Assembly (NCBI GenBank): GCA_039810585.1
Contig: JBDHXF010000009.1
Location: 15,354 to 79,353, forward strand
Length of the DNA: 64,000 nt
Direction: 5' to 3'
DNA from: JBBATK01 sp039810585
GTDB lineage: Bacteria; Bacteroidota; Ignavibacteria; Kapaibacteriales; NICIL-2
Shown here piece by piece: positions 51,510 through 63,600 of this stretch (position 1 is the first letter of the stretch; every line of letters begins with the position of its first letter). The translations under genes were made by a program, and so were the position numbers. The notes under the pieces were generated by a model, which saw only the letters and a list, made by a program, of their open reading frames with translations, did not search any database and had not been told where the DNA came from.

Positions 51510-53354
51510 CTAGCGTTTTACGAATCTACAGCTTAGCCATTGGTTCTGGGATGCGATACGAACAAGGTATGATCCGCATGCGAGGTTATGAACGTCGATA
51601 ACAATGACATTTGCATCGATGCGAGAGGGCAGGACGGCGAGCTGTCCCAATTCGTCCTGTACAGAGACCTGTGTGATTGACGAGGCAAGCACAGCCGGTG
51701 CAATGATGGCAAGGGTTTCGGTGCAGGGATTGGGGAAGGCTAGGCATTGAACTGATGGACAGTCCTGGTCCGGCACGCTCACTACATAGAGTTGGGCATA
51801 GCTTTGAACAAACGCATCGACGGCACCACCGAACGAGGATTGAAAGGCATTTTTCACGGGGAAGTCGCTACTTGAGCTACCACCGGCGAGCAAAACGGAT
51901 TTGTCGCTCTGCAATGAAATTGCTGCAGCGTAATCATCGGCTTTGCCACCGATGAGGAAGCTGGCCGGATGGGAAGCACCGTCCCGAACGAAAAATGTAC
52001 AGAACGCATCGGAGGGACCATGGAGAACGGTATCTTCTTCAGCTGAGCAGGGAAAGTCGTTACTGCGAGTAGTGCCGCAGCACACAACGTCCAGTCCGTC
52101 GTTCACACTGAGGGCTAGACACTGGTCATCACCGGATCCGCCCACATAACTACCCCACACTTTTACTCCGTCTTGACTGAGGCGGCAGATGAAGGCATCA
52201 GAGTTCCCGCCGGCGAACACGGTTTGTGCAGCGCCGGCACTAATAAAGTTATTGGACGAACCGGCGGCGCTGTTGGTAAATCCGCCCAGAAAAATATTAT
52301 CGTTCTTCACGACCAGGCAGGTCAGAGTATCAAGATGGTCACCACCCACATACCGACCCCAGGTTCGTTGACCGTTCGCATCGAAGCGAACGAGAAAGCC
52401 CGAGGTTTGTAAGCCACCGGGAGGGGCAGAGCCTTCCCCCACATTTGCGGCTATGTAGGCACCGGAGTTGGGGCTGCCGGTATTGCCGCAGAAGACGACA
52501 CTGCCATCGCTTAGTGAACCAATACCTCTACCTTCTTCGGCGGCTCTGCCGCCGTAATAACTAGACCAGATCTTTGAGTGCAGATCCGGACTAAGGACAA
52601 CAACAAAGGCATCTCCCGCTCCATTGGATACCGGTTGCTGACCATTCATCGTTAAATCGGTACTGTTCGTGGTACCGCCGACGGCGACGTTTCCATTCGG
52701 CAGGACGCACACGGCACGAGCTTCATCGGCATCGCTGCCCCCGTAATAGGTACAGTTTTGAAGATTACCGGTGGACTCGTCGAAGCATGCCACAAAAGCA
52801 TCGTCGGAGCCGCCGCCGAATCCGTTCTGAAAGGAGCCGGAGGTAGCCAGACCCGAGGTGGACGTGGTACGACCAACTACATACACTTTTCCGTTTGCGT
52901 GGCAGCAGGCGAGTGCGGCATCGTTCCCGGGTCCACCAAAGTATCGCGCCCAGAGGCGTTGACCGCTGGCATCCACTGAGCAAATGAAAGCGTCTTGAGA
53001 GCCGGCCAAGGAGCCTTGCTGGGCACCGGAGCTGACGGGGAAATTTGGACTGGTGCTTAAACCACAAATGAGCATACCCGCGCCGTCGCTACTGCCGGCC
53101 AGAGTTGAATCGATACCGCTTCCACCGATATAGCTCGACAGATTATTAACAGAGCTGAGAGTTTTTAATCCTGGAGGAACCGCGGATTGTTGAAAAACGT
53201 TTGATTGAAGGGTCGAGAGGTCCGAAATACCCGTGCACGAGAGGCTGGGGACTGAACTTTTATTCATTCGTGCCGATATACCCTGAAAAGCGTGGAGCGC
53301 GACCGGCAGGAAGCACAGTGCAGTGAAGAGTGAAAAGCAGCGTCTCGAGTCCAT
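51510..53354 (-). CDS. T9SS-secreted SBBP beta-propeller protein
   Basis: 614 residues from the ATG at 53354 (signal MDSRRCFSLFTALCFLPVALHA). Many repeats of the type W(A/S)RY(F/Y)GGxxxDxAxAxxxxxxGxxxxxGxTxSxxxxT (seen as RLWARYFGGPGNDAALACC, WSSYYGGRAAEEGRGI, WGRYVGGDHLDTLTCL, WGSYVGGSGDDQCLAL), characteristic of seven-bladed SBBP propellers. The C-terminal T9SS sorting domain is clear (SVQDELGQLAVLPS, LACGSYLVRIAS, WLSCRFVKR). Surface-exposed; probable adhesion or polymer-binding role. It is transcribed divergently from the giant SBBP gene. Confidence 0.85.
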   Translation of the reverse strand: MDSRRCFSLFTALCFLPVALHAFQGISARMNKSSVPSLSCTGISDLSTLQSNVFQQSAVPPGLKTLSSVNNLSSYIGGSGIDSTLAGSSDGAGMLICGLSTSPNFPVSSGAQQGSLAGSQDAFICSVDASGQRLWARYFGGPGNDAALACCHANGKVYVVGRTTSTSGLATSGSFQNGFGGGSDDAFVACFDESTGNLQNCTYYGGSDADEARAVCVLPNGNVAVGGTTNSTDLTMNGQQPVSNGAGDAFVVVLSPDLHSKIWSSYYGGRAAEEGRGIGSLSDGSVVFCGNTGSPNSGAYIAANVGEGSAPPGGLQTSGFLVRFDANGQRTWGRYVGGDHLDTLTCLVVKNDNIFLGGFTNSAAGSSNNFISAGAAQTVFAGGNSDAFICRLSQDGVKVWGSYVGGSGDDQCLALSVNDGLDVVCCGTTRSNDFPCSAEEDTVLHGPSDAFCTFFVRDGASHPASFLIGGKADDYAAAISLQSDKSVLLAGGSSSSDFPVKNAFQSSFGGAVDAFVQSYAQLYVVSVPDQDCPSVQCLAFPNPCTETLAIIAPAVLASSITQVSVQDELGQLAVLPSRIDANVIVIDVHNLACGSYLVRIASQNQWLSCRFVKR

Positions 53355-53668
53355 GAGTTCTCCGAAGTGGTGAAGCGCTAAAATACGCAGTGACACTAGT
53401 TAGGCATGCGTTTTCCTGCTTCTCTTGGGCACTACAGAGGTGGGTGTAGACAGACTCCCAAAATGGTGCTCAGGCAGGGTACTCTGCTATCCGTAGAAAC
53501 ACGTTTTTCGCGGTAGCCAAAGAGCTATGAAAAGCCTGTGGAAAACCTGCTTTTTCCTCACTGGAAAGGACCGCGGACTTGAGCTCAAAATAGCGCTCGC
53601 GACGGCAGCTAAAGTGCCTTTTCGCTAAGGACTTCGGCGATTTTGGTGAAAAATGACAAAAAAATCTT

Positions 53669-53697
53669 TTGTCCGAAATTGAGGACACGTTATATTG
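53669..53697 (+). promoter_or_regulatory. promoter in the gene-free region
   Basis: TTTTG (TTG at 53669-53671), 19 bases, TATATTG (53691-53697). Exact Bacteroidota-type spacing. Confidence 0.55.
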
Positions 53698-54429
53698 CAT
53701 TCGTTTCGCCAAAAGCCTCCGACCACGTCGGTAGATCTACGCAGAAACTTTGAAAATTCTTTTGCAGCAGTTTGAGCTTCGTGCAGACAGGCTCTATCGT
53801 ATTGCTTCCGTTCTCACGGTCCATGAGTTCTGAGAGTTTCTCGCTTTCGAGCGAGTCAACTTTCTGTTTTTCATTTTTGGTACACCTCAGTGTGTACCTG
53901 TTGAAATCAGATTTCAGAGCTGGTACAGTGAAGTGTCGTTACTGCATGACAGATGCGGCGCTGAAGCATGAAGAAGAAGTAGTCGAGCATTGAAGACCAC
54001 ACAATTGCCTCTGTGTCCGGCATATGAGTAACACTTGATTGCAGCTATTGCTTCAACCGAGTTGGGCTTGTAGAAGCAGTTCAGTACTGAGGGGAGACCT
54101 TCACGGTTGACGAACGACACGGCAGACTGATTGATATTCTTGAGCTATCGTATCTGTCGCGATGTGAGCGTTCTCTCGAAGGCGCTTACAAAAAGGGAAC
54201 TGGACTTCTTAAACAGAGGTACAACGGAATCCTGAGAAAGCGATACAAACGATACCCAAGAAGTGCAAGGAGCATCAGTGCAAACCGTAATCGATCTTGG
54301 CACTCCATGGACGGATGCTGAGAGAGGCGCAAGAAAAACGACTTGTTGGTTGAAACACATAGGAATCATTTACGAAGAGTAGTGTACTGTTGAGTAAAAC
54401 TCACTATATCGATCAGAGATCGGGGAATA

Positions 54430-54460
54430 GCACAGTGTGGACTGTGCCTTTTGTGTTTTA
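54430..54460 (+). terminator. terminator-like hairpin in the gene-free region
   Basis: GCACAGT (54430-54436) pairs with ACTGTGC (54441-54447) around GTGG, followed by CTTTTGTGTTTTAT. It lies about 150 bases before the giant gene. Confidence 0.65.
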
Positions 54461-54611
54461 TACACCTGAATCGTGCGATGCTCACGCGACGAAGCGTGGA
54501 GCTTCTGTTCTCCAAAGCCGAAGCTTTCTGCCACTAGTCATTATCACCATGGGAATACTTTCTGGAGTCAAATATCTTATTTTATTTTTCACATCTCTGT
54601 TGGAGGATTGT

Positions 54612-57600
54612 ATGAATCAGCGTTTACGGAGTTTATGGCGGACTTCATGCAGCGCAGCACTTGGATTAGTGCTAGCGACTGTATCGACTTTCGCCGGTAA
54701 CTCGACTCAACCGTCGCCTTTGAGTCAATCAAAGGAAGTCTCGACGGCTCGAGTGAATTCGATGATGGCGAAAGCCGGCCTCGAGTTCATCGAGAATAAG
54801 GGTCAGGTCGTGGATACCAAGGGGAATACGCGTCCGGACATCAAGTACAGTGCAACGTCGAAGGGCGTTGGGCTGTTCTTCACGTCGGACCGTATTATTT
54901 ATGCCTACACGAAATCCGAAGGATCACTTCCGGATATTCGTCAGGAAAAACCCAAGGACCACTATACTCCAATTACGACGACAATGTATCGTATGGACAT
55001 GAGTTTGGTTGGGGCGTCCTCCACAGCGACGATTGTTCCTGCAGCTCAATTGCCGGGTGTACAGAACTTTTACACGGCTAACACCGGTTTTGATGGTGTT
55101 ACCGGAGTTCGCAGCTTCGGCAAGTTGACCTACGAAAATGTGTATCCGAACATCGACATGATTTTGGTGACGCATGGCAAGGGAATGAAGGCAGAATTTA
55201 TTGTGCGTCCGGGTGGCGATCCTTCGCTGATCAAGATGCACTTTGATGGTGCAAAGAGTGTTGCAATGAATTCAACCGGTGGTTACGACGTATCCACAGA
55301 TTTTGGTACGATGAGTGAAGATGCTCCGTACTCCTATATTACTGTCAACGGTGAACAACAAGAAGTGAAGGCTACCTTTACGGTAGAGGGCAACGATGTT
55401 CGTTTCAACGTTCCGGCTTATGACAAGTCACAAACCCTCGTTATCGACCCGACTCGTGATTGGGGTTCATTCCACGGATTGGGCGGCGAAGATCGCATTC
55501 AGGGCATTGCTGCTCAGCCGACCTTCAACCCGGCAACAGGCGCCGCTTATATTTATGTCTGCGGTTTTACATCGACAACTGCAAACACCGCTCCATTTGC
55601 TACAGCAGGTGTGAGTGGCGTTTCAACCAACACCCGCGGCGGAACGTATGATGCTTTTGTAGCTGCCTATTCTTATGGCACCGGCGCTCGTCTGTTTGCA
55701 ACCGCATTTGGTGGTAATGGCGAAGATCGCGCAAATGCAATTTTTGCGGATGCAAGCGGAAACGCTTATGTGGTCGGTCAAACAGCTGGTGGTAACTTCC
55801 CGCTCTCAAACTCAGGTAATACCCAAACCACCTATGGTGGAGATATTTTTGACGGTTTCGTTTCATCATTTAACTCTTCCGGAGCGTTGACGAATTCAAC
55901 GTACTTGGGAGGTGCTGGTGATGACTACTTGACGTCAATTTGTCGTGACGATGCCAATAACTTCACCGTTGGTGGTTATGCCGCAACAGCATCGTCTGGC
56001 TTGAGCTCTGGTTCCGTTTACCAATCAACACCAGGAACGGGTATCTACACTGGTATCATTTCTCGCGTGACTTTTGGCACAGGTATTCAACGTACCTGGT
56101 TAGGATACTACGGAACAGGCACTGGTAGTGAAGCCTATGTTACGTCAGTCGCTTCAACCAACTCCTCGGGCGAAGTCTGGGTGGGTGGTTATACCAACTG
56201 TCCGAATACCGGTCAAGCAATTGCCACCACAGGTTCTTATAATACAGCAATCAACAACAATGGTGGTGGTTCTTCCACGGGTTCGGTGCGTTACGATGGT
56301 TTTGTCGTTCGCATGACAAGTACCGGTGGTCGTACGGCAGGTACTTACGTTGGTGGTCAACAAGACGACCGCATTTTTGGCGTTGCCAACGACGTTGTGA
56401 ACAATCGCGTTATTGCGGTTGGGGGAACGAACAGTACATCGTCCGGAACGCAAAACATTGCAAATACTTCGGGTGTTTTCAAATCCGTATTAAATAGCAC
56501 GTCCTCTACAGCTTCAGACGACGGTTTTGTTACTGCTCTTACTGTAAGTGGCTCAGCTATTTCGAGAGCATGGGGTACCTACTGGGGTACAGCAGTAGAT
56601 GATCGCTTGTATGCAGTTGCCGTTGATAACAGTGCAGCTAATAGCGGAAATTCAAACAACAAGGGTCAAAAAATCTTTGTTGCTGGTGAATCCAATGGAG
56701 CCGTATCCGGTTCAGCACCGAACGATTTTGCTACATACGGAACCTATAACTTTAGTGTGGGTACAAACAACACTGCGAGTGGTTCATATGATGGTGTTTG
56801 GTCCCAATTGACATCCGACGGTACTACCGTTGAGCTCTCGACTATTAATGGAACCACGGCCAACGATCGCTTTACCTGTATTTCTGTTGACAGCATGCGT
56901 AACGTATGCGTTGGAGGTTATTCCGAGTCAAACGGATTGTCCGGAAATATTGGTACTGGCGGATCAGCTCAGTCTACTTCGAATGGTAGCGGTCTGGCTG
57001 ACGGTATCGTCATGAAATATTGCGATTTGATTGTGCCGTTGGCACCGAGTATCTCCACCAACAATGGCGGTAGCTTCTCAGGTTCCGGTACCATCTGTTT
57101 GAGCAATAACTCATCAGCAATTGGAAGTAGCGGATTTAGCGGTGCAGGTTCTTGTAATGCCAGTGGTGTGCAGACGCTCATCATTAGAGTTGCGAATGCT
57201 GTTAACGGAGTAAGCTATCAACCATATTTCGCTGCTACAGCAACGGCAATTCCAGCCGCGCCTTCGACCGCAGGTTGGACGTCGCTGGCTTCTCCGGCAG
57301 TTGCAACCGCCGATGGTAACTTAGATTTTACGATCAGTCCATCTGCATTTGGCGGCGCAGGTACCTATGATATCTTCTTCCAGACAACAACACAAGCTTC
57401 TTGTGCTGAAAACGGAACAGCGTCTACGATCATTGTTGCGGCACAGCCTTCCAACAATTCTATCGTTCACACTGATGCAGCTGGAACGACGATCTACTCG
57501 AATAACGGCGCTATTGCTCCGAACGGTGGATCGATCGGTGGTACACCTGCTATCAACTTTGTAGGTGCTGGTACCACGACTATCGCAGTCGCTCCTCAGA

Positions 57601-60600
57601 CCTATGTTGTTGGAAATACCTATAGTGTTTGCGCTTATCGCTTGACGGGTAATTCCAGCTCGCCTATGACATTTACATGGGCAAGTGCTACCAGCTTTAC
57701 GTATGCAGCTGGTACCCCAACATTCCAACTTGCTCTTGGTGACAATGGTGCAACCGGAGATACCATCCGCATCCGTATGCGTGAAGTGAACGCTGCCGGA
57801 TGTATGAATGAGTACATCTCAACCTTCTATGTAGCACCTGTTGACCAAGTTACAGTGGATCTTCCTGCAGTAGGTAACAATCCGGCTGTGATGTGTTCGC
57901 CAAGCGCTTCGCCTTCTACTTTCAGTGCAAGCCCGCTCGGTAATCCTTACGGTTCGGTTACGTTTAACTACGCTGCTAGTCCGGCTTATACATTTGGCTG
58001 GTCTACGGTAAATACCGGAACTAATACCGGTTTGACTACCGGCAATGGAGCAGCTCTTCCATCTAACGGTGTTAGTGGTACATTTGGCTCCGCTGCAGCT
58101 GAATCGTCAACTTTGAGCCTTACCGGTACTCCGGCTGCTTCGTCCGTTTTCACAAACGTGCGTTTGAACGAAACGGTTGCTACCGGCGCGTACTCAGCTA
58201 CTCGTAGTTATACAAAGGAATTGAAGATTAATGCAGTTCCTTCTATCACTCCTCCCGCATCAGTAAACGTGTGCGAGGGAACGACGCAAACGATAGCATA
58301 CACGGTTTCGCCTTCGTTGCCCGCTGGCTCAACTTGGAGTGCTACCATCGATGATAATGGTGGTACGCTCAACAGTGAAAGCTTAGTAGCCAGCAGCGGT
58401 ACCTTCTCCGGCACAACCTTTAATATTCAAGTGAATACCGGAACAGTGGCTGCCGCTTATGATGGTTTAGGCACAGTACGCCTAACGGTAACAGTACAAA
58501 ACAGTGCCAATGGTGCTAGCTGTAGTTCAACAAATACCTTGGCGACAGTTCTTTCCGTTACACAAAAACCGGATCCAAACGGCAACTTTACGGTGACGAA
58601 TTCAAATGGATCGACACCGGCTGCGGCAACACCTGCAGCGACAGCAGTCCCTGGACCGATTGGTACTGGAACAGCTTTCCAAAGCCCGATTAATACCATT
58701 ACATCCAACTTTGCATGCTTGTTCAATGCAGGTGGATCATATGGTCAAACCTATACCTATACTCTGGCATCTCCGAACGACGGTACCGGTGCTGATGGAT
58801 ATACCTACTCGGTTACGGGTGGTACCATCACAACGGCAACAACAGGTGCCGGTCTTCATACGATTTCCGTACAATGGACATCTGCAGGATCGCAAAACAT
58901 TACCATCGTTCAAACGAATGATCAAGCTCCGGGTACCTGTCAAACAACAACGACCTACCCGATCACGGTTGTGAATCCGCCGTCACCAGTAACGATTAAC
59001 TGGCAAAACAGCTCAGAATTCTGTGAAGGTTCGCCAATTACATTTACCGTTACCAATCCAAACGCTAACCCAGTTAATGTTCAGATTTATGGTGAAACCA
59101 ATGCTGTTACTGGCGGTGGAACCTGGAATGCTGGCTTTACCTCGCCTCAAACTGTTACGGTTAGTGCAGTTGGTGGAGGTACCTCAGGTCCGTTCACGCT
59201 TACGAATTCCAGTGCAGCAACAATCACCGGAACAACAACACCTCCAGGTTTTGCGAATCTGACATACAAGTTCGTGGTTAAGGATAATGTAACCGGTTGT
59301 GCAGCATTTGCCAATAGCGCAGGTGTGTACACTACGTTTACTACTTCAACAGTCAAGGTGTGGGACACACCTGCCAACCCAACGGTTGCAGGCCCAAGCC
59401 CTGTTTGCCCGAATATTGTCACTCTGCAAAAGGGTTCGCCTTCAAATGCTGTCTTGATTAGCCCACCAATCTTAAACGATCCAGGTGCATATTCCTATTC
59501 AGTGTCGAATACAGCAAGTTATCCTACTGGAACTACATTCACGTGGACTGTACAGGGTCTGACAGCTGGAACCGACTACATTTTGACAAACTCTAATAGC
59601 GGTGGCTATTTCAGTAACAATGCCACCCTTCGTTTTGGAACCAACACAGCTGGTGCACAGAACATTCAAGTTGCTGTTGCATATCCGACACCATCCGCTT
59701 GCACACTTGGTGCAACAACGGCGCTTGGTATCACGGTTAACTCAGCTCCTACGCCTGGCATTATTGCTAATACATCAGATGCTAATGGCGTGTTGTCCTT
59801 AAGCTCAACACCAAATCCTCCGGGCGGACTTTGCTCAGGTAGCACGGCAATCTATGATGCCGGTGCAGCTACAACCTATGCTTGGTCTATTAGCGGTCAA
59901 CCGACCGGCACTACAACCGGTGCGGCTAACACGCAGACCTTCACAGTAAACTGGGGAGCATTTACTGCACCTGCTTTGGTGAAGCCTGTTCTGACCGTTC
60001 TTCAGTCCAACGCATCCGGCTGTTTCCAAGTTGACACAGCGTCAGTTTACTTGCGTCCGGTTCCGGATCCAACAGTATCTCAAGTAATTCCGACCAATGG
60101 TCCTTGCGTATTCAACAATGAGAATTCGCACATCGTTGCATACACCGTTCCGAAGAGCCCATCGTATCAAATTACAAGTGTGGTTTGGACGATTTCATCC
60201 GGAGGCGCTGTGTATTCATACACAACCACCGACAACGGAGTATTGGGTTACACAGGAGTAAGTGCAGGTGCAAACGATACCTGCCGCGTTCAGTGGAGCG
60301 CAACCGGTGCTCAAACTGTTACGGCTACGGTAACGAATCTCAACAACTGTTCTCAAACCTACGTGTTCAATACCTTTGTGTTCCCGGTTCCAAATCCGGT
60401 TATCTCGGGTGCTGCTTCACTGTGTAAGGGAACAACAACATCGTATAATGTTAATCCAAATGTTGCCGGCGATTCCTATACATGGGAAATTATTCCGAGC
60501 AGCGGTGGAAGCTTCACAACAGCAAGTGCTGGTGTAGGCGTAGTGAGTGTTGGTATTAACTGGAACGGTCCGGCTAACACCACCTATACTCTGCGTTGTA

Positions 60601-63600
60601 CACAAGTTTCAGCTCAAGGCTGTACGGCTCGCGCTACCTTTAGTGTCACAGTAAATCCGAACCCGACCCCATCGATTAGTGGTCCGACCGGAGTTTGCTC
60701 GAACCAATCAGTTGTGTACACAACGCAAGACAACGCTCCAAACAACTCCTATGTGTGGACTCTTACACCGGGTGGTGGAGCAGGAACAGCAGCAAGCATT
60801 ACTGGTGGCCAAAACACTGCAACTCTTACCATCAACACCGGAACTCAAGCATCCTATAGCTTGAGCGTTGTTGAAACGGTAAATGCTACATCTTGTACAA
60901 CCACAAGCGCTGCATATCCAGTCACGGTGTCGACAGCTCCAACAGCCACGATCAGTCGTAGCGGTTCCGGTGTTGTTGGTGCCGCATGTACAAACAATGC
61001 CTATACCTACACTGCAAACCCAACGCCGAGCACAGGTGTTAGCTACCAATGGTATCTGAACAGCACGGCTCTTGCAGGCGAAACCAATCAAACCTTTGTG
61101 AAGACGTGGAATGCAACGGGAACAAACACGTTGAGTGTTCTTGTTACCTTGAATTCTACACAATGTTCAACAATGGTTAATCAAACAGTTGTTGTAACGA
61201 ATGCTCCAACCCCAGCTGTTAGCGGACCTGCTACAGTTTGCGGTGGTGGTGCTTCACCGCTGTTAACGTATACGTACACAACACCTCTCACCACCGGTAA
61301 CAACTATGCTTGGTCGTTCCCGCTTGGTGGTGCAACGGCGATTACGTCCACATCAGGATCAGAAGTTAATTCTGTCACAGTTTCGTGGTCGGGTGCAGCA
61401 ACATCACGTTCAGTGCGCGTTGTTGAAACCGATCCGAATACAGGATGTGCAACGACTTCATCCGACTATGGTGTGACGGTGACAACTCGTCCAAATCCGA
61501 CATTGCCGACACCAGGTGCTGCTTGTCAAAACGGCGGCGTTCAAAGCTATACAATCAACGGTTTGATCTCTGGTTCTACACGTGCTTATGTGGTTACAGG
61601 CGGAACATATTCTGTAACAACCGGTGCAACGAGCGACATTGTTAATGTGAATTGGACCAGCGCCGGTACAGGAACAGTTCAAATCACCGAAACAAACGGT
61701 GCTTGCTCCTATACCAATTCGTTTAATGTGACGGTTAATGCAGCTCCAACCAACTACACAGTTGGTACCACAACTCCGAACGTCTGCGCAACAGGCGGAT
61801 CGAGCAGCAATGTGACAGCAGCTGTGATTACCTTAAGCGGTTCACAAACTGGAAAGAACTATCAACTCGTTCAAAATGGTACTGCACTCGGAACCATTAC
61901 AACAGCTGATGGAAGCTTCGTGAAGTCTGGTAACGGTTCAGGTTTGTCTTGGACAATTACTCCTTCACCTTCAGTGGCTGGTGTCTATAACTACACCATC
62001 TTGGCTCAAGACATGACTACGAACTGTCAAGCCACGATGACGAACACTGCAGCAGTTACCGTCAACGCAAATCCAAATGCTACCATTACCGGTTCAACGT
62101 CAGTATGTTCGGGTACTACCCAAACCTACTCAGTTCCGTCGTCTGCTAACCAATCGTACGCATGGACAATTCCATCAGGTTGGACAGTAGTCAGCGGTGC
62201 AAATACACCGGCAATCACAGTAATGCCGAATACAGCAAGTGGTTCCGTATCCGTTATTGTATCAAACACAATTACTGCATGCGCAAACAACTCTTCTGTA
62301 ACGGTAACTGTTACTGCAGCTCCGACAGTGTTTAATATTACTCCAACTGTTACATCGGTCTGTCTTGGTGTTGGAACAAACATTGGTTTGTCCGGATCCA
62401 ATACAGCAACCACCTATACTGTTATGAAGGGTTCACAAACCATCACAACAGCAGCAGGTACCGGTAGCGCATTGAGCATCGCCATTCCGGCTTCCGCTCT
62501 CGCAACAGTCGGAACACATACATTTACGATTACAGCAACTGCGAACGCAGCACCATGTAATTCAACAACGATTACAATGAACGGTAGCCTTGCCGTTACA
62601 GTGAACGCACTTCCGACACCGGTCATCAGTGGTCCTTCCACTGCATGTATTGGTCAAGCTGTGACATTCTCTACACCGGCTTCCGGAAACAACTTCTCAT
62701 GGTCTATCTCAAGTGGTACCGGCACGCTGGCACCGCCGACGAATACCAATTCCGTTTCCATTACCTTTACCGGTACTGCAGGTTCACGTACAGTACAAGT
62801 AGTTGAGACCAATCCAAACACGGGTTGTTCGCAATCAACGACCTACACGCTGACAGCTAACGCAACACCGGCTCCGGCAGTAAATCCGGGTCCGACCCAA
62901 AGCGTTTGTGCTTCTTCAACGGTAACCTACTCGACAACCAATAATGTTGGTAATACGTACAACTGGACCGTTAGCGGTGCAGGTGGACAGATTACCGGTG
63001 GTCAAGGTACAAGCTCCATTTCAGTTCAATGGGGTGCTAATGCCGGCACAGGAACCGTTACCGTAATGGAAACAGCCGGTAGCTGTAGCAATAGCGCAAG
63101 CAGCACAGTTACTGTAACTGCACTGCCGACCGCTTATACAGTTGGTACCACAACGAGCCATGTTTGTGTGACCGGTAATGCAACAATCACATTGAGCAAT
63201 AGCCAAACCGGCTTTACTTATACTTTGATTCGTAACGGTGTTGCACAAACACCAACAGTAACGGGTACAGGTGGTGGAATTCAATTCACCAACTCAATCA
63301 CGGCAGCCGGAACCTATGCATATACGGTCTCCGCAAGCGGTGCAGGTTGCTCTAACATGATGAGCGGTACTGCTACTGTTACAGCATCGAATCCGCCAAC
63401 ACCAACGGTGAGCGGTTCAACATCGGTCTGTGCTAACAGCTCAGCAACCTATGCAGTAAGCCCAGTTAACGCAGGTAGCACGTACGCCTTCACAGTTTCC
63501 GGTTCCGGTAATACACTGGGTGCTCAAGTTGGTGCACAGCAAACCGTGAACTGGGGAACGAATAACGGCACCGTAAGCGTTATTGAAACAGATGCCGCAG

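Larger units (their letters stand above)
53355..54611. other. 1.26-kb region without a convincing gene, possibly a transcribed non-coding region
   Basis: No open frame here has a ribosome site plus coding character. A good promoter (53669-53697) is followed by hairpins CCGAC-CAC-GTCGG (53719-53731), CTCGCT-TTCG-AGCGAG (53840-53855) and GGTACAC...GTGTACC (53879-53898), then a terminator at 54430-54460. One basic, Arg/Lys/Tyr-rich stop-free stretch of 76 codons (54091-54318) has no ATG. Possible explanations: a structured RNA, a long leader for the giant gene, or a decayed gene. Confidence 0.5.

Noticed and set aside
53470..54369. Four short open frames in the gene-free region
   Set aside because: No ribosome sites, mutually overlapping on both strands, no coding pattern.
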